The position numbers and the translations under genes are program-made. Below the pieces are notes generated by a model. The model did no database searches, was not told the DNA's origin, and saw only the letters and a program-made list of their open reading frames with translations. A stretch of DNA of 64,000 nucleotides from Malaya genurostris (taxonomy: Eukaryota; Arthropoda; Insecta; Diptera; Culicidae). The stretch lies in contig NC_080572.1 in the NCBI RefSeq assembly GCF_030247185.1, positions 189,319,800 to 189,383,799 on the forward strand, read 5' to 3'. Below are positions 1 through 11,340 of this stretch, piece by piece; position 1 is the stretch's first letter; each line of letters opens with the position of its first letter.

Positions 1-354
1 TATGAAAAATTTGCAAGGAAAACCGAAAATTTTACGATAAATTGTTTTATTTTGCTGATTTTGCGTGTCCACGCTTCTTCTACGAAAACCATACAGCAGA
101 GTGCTCACCGGCGTGTACACCTCTGTGAAAGTATCTGCATCCTCCTCAGAGAATTTATTAGCTAATGCTCTAGCACTTTGGTGCGATTCAGTGGAAGAGG
201 TAAAAGGAAATAAACAAACGCACTCATGATGCGTGCACACTTACACAACAGCGGTGTATAAATGTGAAAGAGAAGAGCTCTCGTTGAAGTTGTCAGTGCG
301 AGGGGAGAAATTTTGCTTGCTCTTCGTCACACAGAGGAGATAGACATCTCTGAC
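1..354. other. AT-rich noncoding stretch
   Basis: I see no gene, tRNA or recognisable repeat boundary here. It is AT-rich with scattered short purine or pyrimidine runs. Confidence 0.5.
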
Positions 355-760
355 TGTGAAAACCAACTTTCGAACTGAGGCTCGGAGAGTCGAATGTCAT
401 AGTGCATTCGACTCAGCTTGACGAACTTAGCAAATGTCTGTGTGTGTGTGACAAATATTGTCACTCACTTTTCACGGAGATGGCTGAACCGATTTTCACA
501 AACTTAGAAACAATTGAAAGGTCTTATGGTTCCTGAATTTCATTTGAATACAACTTCCGGTTTCGGAATTACAGAACTGCACCAAAAAAGTTGAAAAAAT
601 ATCACACTTTTTTTTCAAAGATTCTAATTTCACAGAATTCGATTTTAACAGACTTAGTATCAAATGAAAGGTCTCACGGTCTCAAAGAACTTACAAAGTT
701 CCCAAATTTATTTGGAAATCGACAATCAGTTCCAGAATTGCAGAGTGATCATATCTAAAC
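355..760 (-). repeat. Family A repeat, partial copy, inverted
   Basis: This carries family A hallmarks in reverse orientation: a GTCGAATG block near 392, a short TG run near 440, then 'gagatggctgaaccgatttt' and 'gaaaggtcttatggt', and a second 'gaaaggtctcacggt' unit near 665. Full copies lie at 3669-4506 and 55912-56770. It is noncoding; the 70-codon open frame inside it is incidental. Confidence 0.7.
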
Positions 761-761
761 T

Positions 762-1152
762 TCAGGCCAACACGGAAGTGCTGTATAAGTTTGCACTTCA
801 ACAGGAGAAGCCAATTGTAATCCACGAGGTGATTGACGGGCTAGAAGTCTTGCTGACTACCATAAAAATGAGCTGATCGCACTTAATAAAAATAGCAGTT
901 TGCCGGGAAGTGTGACAACCATTAAAAATCACATGACAGCACTGCTGGATACAGCTTAAAAGTCGACAAAGGACAGTGTGTTCTCGACACTGCAAACCGT
1001 GACGTCAGATTTTCTGCAAATCTGCGAGACTTGAGTAACGGAATAAGCCCACTAAGCCAGCTATCACTTGACACAGCGACCTGTTTATCTAACAATTCGA
1101 ATTCTAGGCTCGAGTTGGACATTCTAGAGGAGTTGAAGTTTTTATCAACAAA
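762..1152 (+). pseudogene. Decayed coding-like relic, unknown product
   Basis: The plus-strand frames read like protein rather than random AT-rich DNA: a stretch from about 870 with a stop at 956, then a shifted frame from about 1031 rich in Leu, Ser and Glu that runs into the DD37E element. The amphipathic composition recalls the ORF1 of a retrotransposon, but I recognise no motif. It is interrupted by stops and a frameshift, so it is not a working gene. The assignment to a retroelement is inference. Confidence 0.3.
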
Positions 1153-1154
1153 TA

Positions 1155-2401
1155 AAGAGTGTATCGAAAATAAGCTATCCACATACATTTGTGTAGTACG
1201 CATGTATTTGTGATGCTTTTTATGCTCAGATCGCAGCATGCTGTGCGTTTGGCTGTCAGCTTTCGATTCTTTACTTGTTTGTGCGCTTGAAATTCTGCGT
1301 TTTCAAAATGTCGCGTATTGAAAAGGAAGTGAAGTGAAAATTAAGGTTCTGGGCACTTGGCTAAGTGAAAAGGGTATTACTATGCGAAAATTGGCGAAGC
1401 GGTTTGGAATTCATCATGCAAGTGTTAAAACCATCATTAATAAGTTCGGGGAACCCTATTCTTTGGATGAACTATCAAGAAGAGGCAGAAAACTCGGTTT
1501 TTCCAACCCGAAACTGAACCAGAAAGTGGTATCTCTAATCATGAAGAACAAATCAATGTCAATACGTGATTTGGCCAAAAAAGCAGGAACGAGTGTCGGA
1601 ATGATCCAGTGTATCAAGAGGCGAAATCACCTGAAGACCTACAAGAAGCAGAAAATCTCGGAACAAAGTGTAAAACAGAAGAAGCAAGCAGCAACAAGGG
1701 CCCGGAAATTGTATTCGCGTCTTTTGCAGGGTCCGGATGCATGCGTTTTGATGGACGATGAGACTTATGTAAAAGAGAACTCAAAAACCCTTTCAGGTCC
1801 ACAATACTTTACTGTCGTCGTTGGGGAAGATGTGAGCGATGCGATCGATTCAAGTGGAGAAACTCGGTCGAAAGGTACTGGTATGGCAAGTAATATGTTC
1901 CTGTGGTTTGAAGTCAACCATTTTTTACACTACCGGAACAATAAATGCAGAAATCTATCGATCTGAGTGTTTCCAGAAAAGATGGTTGCCTTTATATAAG
2001 AAGCATAGTACACCTCCACTGTTTTGGCTGGATTTGGCGTCGGCACACTATGCCAAAACACCTCTCAATTGGCTTACGGAAAAGGGGATACATTTCGTTG
2101 AGAAAAATATCAATCCACCAAATTGGCCTCAGCTTCGACCTATCGAACGTTACTGGGCAATCGTGAAGAGGGTCTTCAAGAAGACTGGTTAGGCAGCTGG
2201 GAACATGCAGGAGTTAAAAAAATTTGGGCTCGATCGTCCAAAAATGCGATGAAACACTTGTCCGGAACTTGATGAAGAGCGTTCGATCAAAAGTTCTAAA
2301 ACTCGTGAAGAAATAACTTAAATATCAGTTTGAATAAAATATCGTTTTTTATCATAATTTGAAAGAAAAATTTCTAGATAGCTTATTTACGATACACTCC
2401 T
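1155..2401 (+). mobile_element. Tc1/mariner-superfamily DD37E element with TIRs
   Basis: The left end (from 1155) and right end (to 2401) share an inverted repeat containing GAGTGTATCG followed by AAATAAGCTATC, with one mismatch between. Each end abuts a TA (1153-1154 and 2402-2403), the usual target duplication of the superfamily. The element is about 1.25 kb and encloses a frameshifted transposase. A DD37E signature is known from mosquito ITmD37E elements. The copy looks immobile on its own because its transposase frame is broken, but its ends could still be acted on in trans. Confidence 0.85.
1309..2192 (+). pseudogene. DD37E transposase, frameshifted
   Basis: A transposase cuts and pastes its own element by a DDE-type strand transfer. 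The N-terminal helix-turn-helix reads well from 1334 (MRKLAKRFGIHH). The first catalytic Asp lies in MDDETYVK near 1755. The second lies in LDLASAHYAK, and the Glu is in QLRPIERYW; exactly 37 residues separate them. Two breaks are visible: an early one after the ATG at 1309, whose frame stops at once while the long frame resumes from 1334, and one near 1840-1860, where the frame moves by one base. Downstream of the stop at 2190 the C-terminal tail is also out of frame. Confidence 0.85.
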
Positions 2402-2539
2402 TATTGCTGGAATTCAAAGTGCTGTATCATTATCATCGTCACCATTACCCAGAAGAAGAAAATAATGACAATATTATCAACAAGAATCACGTTCAATAAG
2501 ATCTCCTCATATAGGAACAGGAAATAAAACCTTGCCCAA

Positions 2540-3600
2540 AAAAATTCTTTAGATATGTTAGAAACGAATTGAAATCAGAAAAGTTTCCGTCAAGAATCTA
2601 CATCTACAGTTTAGAATATTTTAATTTCTTTACACAGTTTACTGAAGATATTATTGTAAATCAGATCGAAGTGCTAGACATAATAGATGTCCTAAACAAA
2701 TTGGATGTCCCTAAAAGTGCCGGGAGTATTTATGAAAAAATTAGCATTAAATCTTGCAACCCCTTTGCTCTGGCTTTTTAAAAATTCGCTTCAGTCTGGA
2801 GTTTTGTCAGATACGTGGAAAAACTCTTTCCTTATACCAATTTTGGCTTCAAAGGTTACCAGGTCTTCTTAAATTGTTGGAATCTTATCTAAAAAATCGT
2901 CAACAAATTGTAAAATTTAAGGGTGAAAGCCCTTGAGTCGAGCCCCATTCACGTCAGATCCGGGGTCCCCCCGGGATCTCATTTAGGTCTTCTTTTATTT
3001 ATTTTGTTTGTTAACGACATTTGCTTCGTTTAAAAAATAAATAAAAATTCTAATATACGCAAACGATATAAAATTATTTTTAGAAATAGAGAAAAGTGAG
3101 GATGCTAAGGTTTACCAAGAAGAAATTCTTTCTTTTTATATGTGGTGTAACAAAAGTCTCCTTCAACATTAGAATAACATTCAGTAAAAAACGAAATACA
3201 TCAAACTTGGAAGTCAAACAGTTCAAAAATGCAGCAGAATTAGGGACTTAGGAATAATACTAGATTCTAAAATGACTTTTGTTGATAATTATAATACAAT
3301 CATAAACAGAGCCAATAACATGCTAGGATTCATAAAACGATTAGGTTACTGCTTTCACGATCCATATACAATTAAAACATTATACATTGCCTATGTTCGG
3401 TCAGTACTAGAATACTGTAGCTTAGTTTGGTCACCTTACTTAATGACATGGAAAGATCGAATAGAATCAGTTCAAAAATAATTTTTATTATTTCCACTTC
3501 GTAAATTAAGTTGGACAAGACTTCCTCTTCCGTCCTTCCTGACATTGTCTCGAATCGCATAGATTCCAGTGAACTCCTCTCCAAACTAAATTTTTACATA
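2540..3600 (+). pseudogene. Jockey-type non-LTR reverse transcriptase relic
   Basis: Several plus frames carry fragments of a LINE reverse transcriptase in the normal order. Near 2690-2730 is the NKLDVPKSAG block that precedes RT domain 1. Near 2760-2850 is the WLFKNSLQSGV and TWKNSFLIPI region, in a shifted frame. Around 2950-3010 lies a decayed version of the PQGSxLGPLLF motif. At 3272-3481 the thumb and C-terminal part appears (GFIKRLGYCF, LEYCSLVWSPY). The catalytic FADD box is lost or unrecognisable. The pattern is that of Jockey-clade elements. Stops and frameshifts make it inactive. Confidence 0.75.
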
Positions 3601-3668
3601 CCATCTCGGCCTTCAAGAAATCGAAATATTTTCATTACAAACCACCAGCGAACAAACTATGCAAAAAC

Positions 3669-4506
3669 CTGTTTTAATCCACCTAGTGGTGTAATGATGC
3701 CTTCCTCATATCAATCATACCATCATATATAATACTGTGGTATTCTTCAAAATAATTTTCTTCGATTCCGAAAAAGAATAACCGAAATCGGTTTGTTTGA
3801 CCGTCTACTGATACAAACTATTAATCGGAGAAGATTTGAGGTCGATTTAGAAAACTTTTTACGGTTTTTAGCTCTTTTCAGTGATGGTATACAATTTTTA
3901 ACACACCGGATCCGGAAGTCGGATCCACATGAAATTAAGGAATTACGTATGGGACCACAGGACCTTTCATTTGAACCTAAGTTTATGAAAATCGGTCGCG
4001 CCATCTATGAGAAAAGCTAGAAAATATATTTCTATTTTTTTGCACATTTTACCCCGTAACTCCGGAACTGGAAGTCGGATCCAAACAATATTTAGGAATT
4101 TTGTATGGGACTACAAGACCTTTCATTTGAACTAAAGTTTGTGAAAATCGGTTCAGCCATCTCTGAGAAAAGTTAGTGCACTTATTTTCACATTTTTTTG
4201 CACATTTTACCCCATAATTCCGAAATCGGAAGTCGGCTTCAAATAATATTCAGGAATTTTGTATGGGACCACAAGACCTTTCATTTGAATCTAAATTTGT
4301 GAAAATCGGTTCAGGCATCTCCGAAAACAGTTAGTGCAAAAAAACGTTACTTACACACATACGCACATACACACACATACACACACAGACATTTTGTGTA
4401 CTCGACGAACTGAGTCGAATGGTATATGACACTCGGCCCTCCGGGCCTCGGTTCAAAAGTCGGTTTTCATAGTGATTGCCTAACCTCTCTATATGAGAAA
4501 GGCAAA
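3669..4506 (+). repeat. Family A repeat, long copy with internal tandem units
   Basis: The copy starts at 'cctgttttaatccacctag' and ends at 'tatatgagaaaggcaaaa'. Near the left end is GCCTTcCTCATAT and near the right end ATATGAGAAAGGC, which are inverted copies of each other. Inside are about three degenerate units of roughly 158 bp, each with 'ggaagtcgg', 'gacctttcatttgaa' and 'gaaaatcggttcagccatct'. A CA-rich microsatellite sits at about 4350-4390. The layout suggests a noncoding terminal-inverted-repeat element built from tandem units. Confidence 0.75.
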
Positions 4507-4804
4507 AATGGACCAATGAATCAATCGATGGCTGTATACCACAAGCATTCAGAAGCTATCGATTTCACAATGTCAAAAAACATACTAAAACAATACACTA
4601 AGGTCATTTTTAAGGTGGTTTTTTTATGCGACTTTTTAATGCGAAGTTTCAGAGTTATGCGGTTGTAATTAATCCTGTGGTCTACTTTTGATTGACGACA
4701 AATAAGTAAAAAACGAAATTCAAATTAACAGGTCTGATAGTTCCATAAAAATATCCATGTTTGACTTCCGGTTCTAGCATTACAAGTATTTTAAATTTCA
4801 AACC

Positions 4805-4965
4805 ATCATAGGCGACGACTATAGCGTGATGGGTTAGTCGATGCCTTTCGAGCTTCCCACCTGGCTTCGATACCCAACTCCGCATGTAAGGTCAAAAAGC
4901 TTTTCTGACCCGAAGAGGCGAATGACCTTAAGGTTAAAACCTCTATTATTGAAACAAAAAATAAA
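4805..4965 (+). repeat. tRNA-derived SINE
   Basis: A tRNA-like 5' part has an A-box-like block (ATAGCGTGATGGGTTAGTCG) and a B box (GGCTTCGATACCC). It is followed by 'aaggtcaaaaagcttttctg' and an A-rich 3' end. A related tRNA-like module in reverse is at 39880-39990, with the same 'ggtcagaaaa' follow-on. SINEs of this build are transcribed by RNA polymerase III and moved by LINE enzymes. Exact ends are not clear. Confidence 0.65.
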
Positions 4966-5464
4966 CCATCATAGAAATGCGTAAAATATCTTTAAAGTTA
5001 TGCTCGAAACTGTTCCTATTTGAAAGTCATGTTAGTTTATGGTCACACGAACTGTTTTTAGGAAGAGCAAGGTCATTTAAGCAAGCAGAAGACTTCTCGC
5101 AGTCTAACCTAATATGTCAGAAAGTAAAGGTAAAGGTCGTTGACCATTTACTATCGGAACCAGCAGAAGTAAAGTTACGAGAAGTTGTTACATTCTGCCT
5201 AGGACGGATTTCTCATAAAATTTGTTTCGCGGAATGGAGGATTTGTCTAAACTATTGCTTAAGTTCATGGATTTGAAGCGTATGACTATTCCACCGCTGC
5301 CTGCAGGCATCTAGAGCGGCGGTACGGAGAATGATTAAAACCAACAAAATTAAGTAGATTTGTAGAAAGTTAAATTTGTTTCCGATACCTATCACTATTA
5401 GTTATATATATTTTATGGCAAATAAAGACATGCCTTGGTTCTTTTCTTTTTATACTGATAAATA
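4966..5464. other. Intergenic stretch, no firm gene
   Basis: A 99-codon plus frame (4977-5276) is open but matches nothing I recognise. A short tract near 5280-5330 resembles retroelement Gag in another frame, but this is too weak to call. Confidence 0.3.
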
Positions 5465-5466
5465 TA

Positions 5467-5899
5467 AAGACTGTCCCAGAAAGTATGGACGCAACCAAAA
5501 ACCGCTGCCATTTCGCAATGGTTCAGAATCTGTTAATTTTTATGGCCTGTTGTTCACACTCTTCTCTAACCACTTATGCAGTTGTTTATTCGTTTTCATT
5601 AGTTTGTTTCGAAAAGCATGCACTTTCAGCAAAACAACGTCGAAAAATTGTGTACAAATGGTGCACAGAACGCAGACTGTCACTGAGAAAGATAGCAAAA
5701 ATGGAAGGAGTTGCTTTTTGCCACTACTCGAAATCAACGGTAGAATGATATACTACCAAAAATGTCACTTTCGTCCCAAAAGACATGAACCCACCAAATT
5801 GCCCACAACTTCGGCCAATTGAGGAATTTCGGGCATTAACGAAGGCACATCTTAGGAAACATGAAATCAAAGTGCGTCCATACTTTCTGGGACAGTCTT
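5467..5899 (+). mobile_element. 433-bp deleted mariner-type element with perfect TIRs
   Basis: The two ends are inverted copies over about 26 bp, starting AAGACTGTCCCAGAAAGTAT. TA dinucleotides flank both sides (5465-5466 and 5900-5901). Inside are two pieces of a transposase: an N-terminal HTH-like part (LSAKQRRKIVYKW, ERRLSLRKIAK, near 5620-5700) and a C-terminal part in another frame (NPPNCPQLRPIEEF, near 5790-5830). The central catalytic region is deleted. It is thus a non-autonomous derivative that kept its ends. Confidence 0.85.
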
Positions 5900-5901
5900 T
5901 A

Positions 5902-6770
5902 ATATGAAAATGCAGTGATATTCGATAGAACCACATATGCGCATTTTACTGATTCTAGATTTGAAAAGCCTCAGTTCGACTCAGTCATGATTTTCAGTAA
6001 TATTTACATTTATCCTCTTCACTTGTCCCAACAAGCTCGAGTTGAAGTTACAATTCATTAAAAAATCAATCCGCACATTTTGTTCGATTACATTAAGATT
6101 TACCACTTGTTCAAATGTTCCTTCCAGCCACGTCCCTAGCCGGAGCTCCACCATTTTATTTTTAACTCTGCACCGACAGCCAACAAAAAAAAAACCACTC
6201 GCATTCCTCCCCGAATCAATAAAAAAGTAACTCCCTCCTGTGTTCCAATTGGCCACTTTTTCACCAGTTTTTTAGCTATTTAACATGAATATCGTCATCG
6301 GAACCAATGGAAAGCGGCATGCTGCCAGCGTGATCCTGCGGACAAACGTTTCAAATTCCGTTTACGGTTTAATCGATAATTTTCACCCCACACAAACGAA
6401 ACAAATTCAACGGTGTTCGGTTTAATGACGAACGGAAAAGGGAGTGGGATAAATCACCCTTCGCTTCGAGCGCGACCGAAAAATCGTATCCCTGTGGTGG
6501 TGGTGCTGCTGCTGCTGCTTCAGAGCTACGAAACTCACTCTCTTTTTGCACCCTCCGGCATTGTGTTTGCCGGGTAAAACTTAAGCGTAGTGGGTTTTTG
6601 CTTATTTTTTCCGAAAATTTGCTAAAACCTTTCTGAAGGAGGGATGTCGATTGGCACGTCGTCGAATGTATCAGGATATGTTTGCTTTGCATTTGGGCCA
6701 CACCGATCGTTTCTGTTACTGTTCTTGGTACCGACGAGATCTGAAATCTGAAATAACACTTGACTGCTGG
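5902..6770. other. Unique, GC-richer noncoding DNA
   Basis: No repeat family from elsewhere in the window appears between about 5990 and 6720. A triplet run of GGT and GCT units lies at about 6497-6522. Reading frames are short and mutually exclusive. This could be regulatory DNA, but nothing in the sequence proves it. Confidence 0.35.
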
Positions 6771-6774
6771 CTTG

Positions 6775-7245
6775 TTTCACACTTTTATAAAAAATCAAAC
6801 TTACCTTTGACGTGAATTCAAGCATGCCGTAATTTCTTGGGCGATGACAGAGTATTACATCTTCTAACATGTAAAAGGATCATTCGAGGGGCACAAAACC
6901 GTTTTGAATTTTGTTTACGTTTCGTCTTAGAAGTGCCAATTCGGTGCTAAACAAAAAGTGTTCTGCAAATAGCAGAAACCTAACGGTTCAAACTGAACTG
7001 CTGAGTTTTGCATTAAGCAGTTCAATTTGAACTGCTAAGCACTGAAGAGTCTAAGACGAAACGTAAACAAAATTCATGTAAAAATAAATATTGTATGTCA
7101 ACTTCAGCTAAACTAGCTGTGAAGTTAATGATATGATTCATTTTTACTTGCTTGAAGATGGAAATTTAAGTAAATTGCGATGCTCCTTTTATGTGCATAT
7201 ACAGAGACGTAAATTTATACCATTTTTTTTCTAAGTGTGCAATAT
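6775..7245 (-). repeat. Family D unit, inverted, split by a nested MITE
   Basis: Both halves match the unit seen at 34865-35350 in reverse: 'gaattcaagcatgccgtaat' (6815) matches 35296-35315, and 'ttcagctaaactagctgtga' with 'gatgctccttttatgtgcat' (7104-7197) matches 35155-35260. The second element at 6905-7076 lies between the halves. Confidence 0.65.
6905..7076. mobile_element. Nested 172-bp MITE (family F)
   Basis: The ends are perfect inverted repeats of 27 bp beginning TGAATTTTGTTTACGTTTCG. The interior has palindromic blocks around 'cagttcaaactgaactgctg'. There is no coding capacity. Its insertion into a family D unit sets the relative order of events. Related sequence occurs near 27125-27160 and 53575-53620. 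Confidence 0.75.
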
Positions 7246-8287
7246 TAGGAAACGAATCCCATTTCGAATGCTTTAATAATGTCAAAGCAAACTCAAAATA
7301 AAGTTGATTTTTTATTAAATGAAGTAAAACTTCATCAAAATAAAACTTTTTAGAGAGACAAAAACGGCGGATGCCACTCGTCTTCTTGGTTAATCAGACA
7401 CCTAATAAAAATCGTGTAGATTTACGTCCTCTGAGACTGACATATTCGGGTATCAAAAATGACTTATTTCTACAGTTATTTTAGCACATTTTTGATGCAT
7501 TCTGGCATATTTTTAGGTGCTGAAACATGTTAGATTTTATGCCTGCTCATTCTTGTACAATTTTATCATTTTACAAATTACGTTCCTTTGAATTGTGTTA
7601 TATGTAGATTTGCGTCACCAGTTATTTCAGAATGTTTTATTGCGCAGTAAAAAGTATCTGAAAATTAAATGTAACGTAATCTCAATGCTGACTTAGAAAG
7701 TGAAGACGTTTATCAGACATGAAATTTCCGAACTCGAAAAAAAATCTCCGGGACTTTTTTGAGAAATCGAACATATTTTTTAATGGCAAATTTCTTAGAA
7801 TTACATGAAACGTCAAGATTTTGTATTATCTCGAAAAAGAAATTTTTTGGCACCCTAATATCTATAAGAATGTAATTCGTATAATGACTTAATTTTTACA
7901 AGAATGATTTAAATATGCGTCAAAACTACCTTGTGTAAGCTTACATAATTCACCAACTAAAAATATATCCGAATGCATTGAATTGGTATTCGATAAACTG
8001 TATTAATAAGTTATTTTTGAAGCTCGAATCTATCGGTCTCAAAAGACTTAAATTTACATGATTTTTTTTAAGTGTGTGTGTGTTAACCGACAAAAACTTT
8101 TAAATTGAACATTTCAACGGATCAAGAAATCAAAAAATCTTATCCGAAGGCTTTCAAACAACCAGGACTATATGAAATTAAATTTACACTTTTTCAAACC
8201 ATTCAACCAGTATGAGAATAAATTGTTAAATGTATTGTTTCATTTCAAAGAACACAGCAAAAAATTACGAAATTTTTCAGAAGAATT
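7246..8287. repeat. Inverted pair of family H repeats
   Basis: Plus copy at about 7405-7600 ('aaaaatcgtgtagatttacg', 'gagactgacatattcgggt', 'tttttaggtgctgaaacatg'). A minus copy at about 7860-8075 holds the same blocks reversed. They enclose about 250 bp of unassigned DNA. Other family H copies are at 9465-9960 and 34140-34310. No coding sequence. Confidence 0.55.
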
Positions 8288-9460
8288 TTTTTTTTTGCCC
8301 ACCACACTCCCCCACACCAAAAAGCTTCAATTTGAAGCCCCCTGGTAGTGGACGCAACTAGTCTCAGCGGAAAAACAAGAAACAAATAGACAGTGGCAAT
8401 AATAATACTACAAATACAAATTTAATTTTGATACAAAGTCCGCTGAGATTCTATTTATTCATGGTTTGAAGTGCAATTTATTAAAGTGGAATCCCAGTGG
8501 AAAAGATTTGCTTTTAAGGGATCCACAATTTAATTGCTACGCTATGTTGGAAAGAAAGTACAAATATTTTAGGTAATTAGTTATTAATATGAAATACTGT
8601 TGACGATAAATACATTACATTATAAAACAAAAAACTAAATTAGCTAAATATCTCGTTCAGTCTGTGCTTAAAATGGTACTTTAGTCTAGCCGCAAATGTG
8701 GCACGATTGCTTATTCCTCGCATGTCAGGCGGAAGTGCATTATATTTAGTTGGACCAACAAAAAGGATCCGTTTTTGACCAAGGTTTGTAGCTGCTCGAA
8801 CACGAAACAAATTGTTACTACGGCGTGTTGTTCTAGAATGGGATATAGTTGGGAACTGTAGGTTATGGTGTACTGTGGATTTATACAAATTATCATGGAT
8901 GAATAGCAACGTTTGGACATCACATAAGTATGTTATTGGTAAAACATTATGGTTTCTGTCAGAGTATAACAATAGACTCGAGAATAGTAAGGGTTTATTG
9001 AAAATGATTTTTAGGCATCTGTTTTGTAGAGTTTGGAGTTTCTTCAGATAAGAACTAGCGGCTCGCCCCCACACCGATACCAAGTAGTTGAGCTGTGAAT
9101 GGATGTAAGCAAAATAAAAATTTAACAGCACACGCTGGGGAACAAAGGACTTGACTCTCCATAAAACACCGCAGTACGACGCCACGTGCTTGGCAACAAA
9201 CTTTATGTCGTGAGCCCAGGTTAATGTGGGGTCGAAATATATGCCCAGATACTTGAAATAGTCAACTTTTTCAATAATATTGTGTCCAAGCTGGGGATGA
9301 TTATGCGTTGGTATAATTTTCCTTGTGGAGCGGAAAATCATATACTTAGTCTTTGTGGCATTTAATGATAATAAGTTCGCATTGAAATATTGATCAAGAG
9401 TTCTTAAATCACTTTCCATTGAGTTAATAATAGCATTGATGTCACTGTCAGGATAGAAAT
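8288..9460 (-). mobile_element. 5'-truncated LINE, 3' half with A tail
   Basis: Reading the minus strand, the element ends in an A-rich run (T run at 8287-8298 on the plus strand) after a noncoding 3' tail containing 'gggggcttcaaattgaagc'. The upstream part encodes the end of a reverse transcriptase. Loss of the 5' part and an A tail are typical of incomplete target-primed reverse transcription. Confidence 0.75.
8640..9460 (-). pseudogene. Non-LTR reverse transcriptase, C-terminal part
   Basis: The open frame is intact for about 270 residues from about 9457, entering at YPDSDINAIINS, just after where the catalytic FADD box would be. It has the SLNATKTKYMIF block and the VDYFKYLGIYFD block that normally follow the RT catalytic core. 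The thumb and C-terminal domain follow (QLNYLVSVWG, TLQNRCLKIIF), and it ends near SNRATFAARLKYHFKHRL. Palm motifs and any endonuclease domain are missing. The C-terminal layout resembles CR1/L2-type LINEs, but I am unsure of the clade. It cannot act alone. Confidence 0.75.
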
Positions 9461-9464
9461 TTCA

Positions 9465-9960
9465 CAAAAATGATATCAAACATACCCCGGGTTTTCAGTG
9501 AGCGTGTAAATTTAGTGTTTTCTAAAAATATGTCAGAATGTATTGAATATATGTCAGATCTACTGTAAAAATGAGTCATTTTTTACGCTCGCATCTGTCA
9601 GTCTCAGAAGATGAAAGTTCACACGATTTTTACTAAGCTAGTAATTTTGTAGAAAACCAACCACATCGACCGGTTTCGGAGAAATCGATGCTTGTTCCGA
9701 TCATTTTTTTTGGAAATTTTTAGGACAATACATAGAAAAACCAATTATCGCAGAACAACTAAACACCTAGAAAAAATCGTGTAAATTTACGTCTTCTGAG
9801 ACTGACATATATGAGCGTCAAAAATAACTCAATTTTACAGTGAATATAACTTATATTTAATTAATTTTGACATACTTTTAAGTGCTAAAACATGTAAATT
9901 TACACGTTTGTTTGAAATACGGACGTATATTTATAACATTCTTGTAAAATTCAGTCGTGA
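9465..9960. repeat. Family H repeats, two copies in opposite orientation
   Basis: A reversed copy (about 9500-9640, 'gtcagtctcagaagatgaaa') is followed by a forward copy (about 9765-9920, 'aatcgtgtaaatttacgtct', 'aagtgctaaaacatgtaaat'). This mirrors the arrangement at 7.4-8.1 kb. Confidence 0.55.
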
Positions 9961-11332
9961 TTTCCGTACAACGATTTCTGTACAACGCTGTACGCGTACA
10001 ACGATGAGGTGACAGACATGTTTTGTGTACAGAATGAATGTACTGTGAAACGGAAAAACTCAAAATTTAGCTTAATTTCCCAGCTCCGATGATCGATAAT
10101 ATAGAAACCAAAAATTTTTGTGGTTTGAAGATTATTACTAGCAACTAATTTATGACAGATATAATCTTGTCTCTCTGTCTTAGCTATTAAACTATTTGTG
10201 TGTGATTGTTCATTGGATGACAGTATCACTCATATCAGATTTTATGATTTTAAGGTACATTTTTGAAACGTTTGTTTTGGGATACAGGATTTTTTCCTTC
10301 ATTGTTCAAACGTAATTAGCATTAGAGAAAATTAGATGTTCATAATTTTGATGTTCTACCGTAACATTCACTGATAAAAATAAAAAACAAATATAAATAT
10401 AGAATGGAGGAAATATGAAAGGCTTTTAGAACTAATTTTCGGAGCACGAGCACTTTTTTTTGCAACGACGCTGATTTCTACCAAAATGGTGATGAATCAC
10501 TAAATTTTGTTTGTAAATCTTACCGAATTTGCCAAATCCGCATAAATTTCAAGGTGTTCAGTCATAATTCTTTTTTCACCCGCACAATTATCACAATTCG
10601 TTAATTGAAATATGAAAATTCGGTAGAATCACATAGCGACTCTCCTAATGTGATTTTTTAATTGTGTCCATTTTTCACTAACTATAAACCACATCTGGCA
10701 TTACTGCTCACGCTATAAACATATACAAAGCTGCCACCTAGAAATTTCTTACACACGCACAATCCCTTTCGCTATTGATTCACAGAGGTCGTACTGAGCA
10801 GTTTATAGTATGCTGATCGTTAGCGTTAGCTAATAGCGATTATGTTAGGTTGAGTCCTGGAATGATTTAGTACCAGATGCATAATTTATGTCAGTTTTAA
10901 AACTTCTATTATCTATCTCTCGCACAGTTTAAAAAAATCGTGTGTATTTACATCGACTGAGAGCGTCCAAAATGACACGTTTTTACGGTTAATTTGAAAA
11001 TTGCATGGCTTGGATATCATTGAAATAAAAAAAAACAGAAACCGGTAGTCATTGTCAGGGTGACAAGTGACCGGGAAAACCGGGAAAAAGTCGGGATTTC
11101 GTTTCACCGGGAAAAAGTCGAGAATTTTAGTGCAAATCCGGTAAAAAATTACTAGCCCTTATCGTAAAATTATTAGGAGAATTTTAGAAGGAGTTTGTTC
11201 TGTTTCGCCAAAATTCAATTTAGAATGAATATCGTATATGTTGTTAGATGGAATCGGGAGGAGAATTGTTTCTTGTTCATTTTTAACCTTAGGTATACTT
11301 TTCTTAGACTATACTAGGCTAACATAGTATTG
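9961..11332. other. Noncoding stretch with two repeat fragments
   Basis: No gene is seen. A short family H fragment lies near 10920-11000, and a family J end ('cagggtgacaagtgaccggg') begins near 11057. The remainder is AT-rich single-copy-like sequence. Confidence 0.4.
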
Positions 11333-11340
11333 GAACACAC

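Noticed and set aside
4340..4392. CRISPR-like or satellite array at the CA-rich tract
   Set aside because: It is a microsatellite inside a family A repeat; there are no spacers.
4977..5276. 99-codon plus frame
   Set aside because: No domain, no splice context, and composition like the AT-rich surroundings. Not called as a gene.
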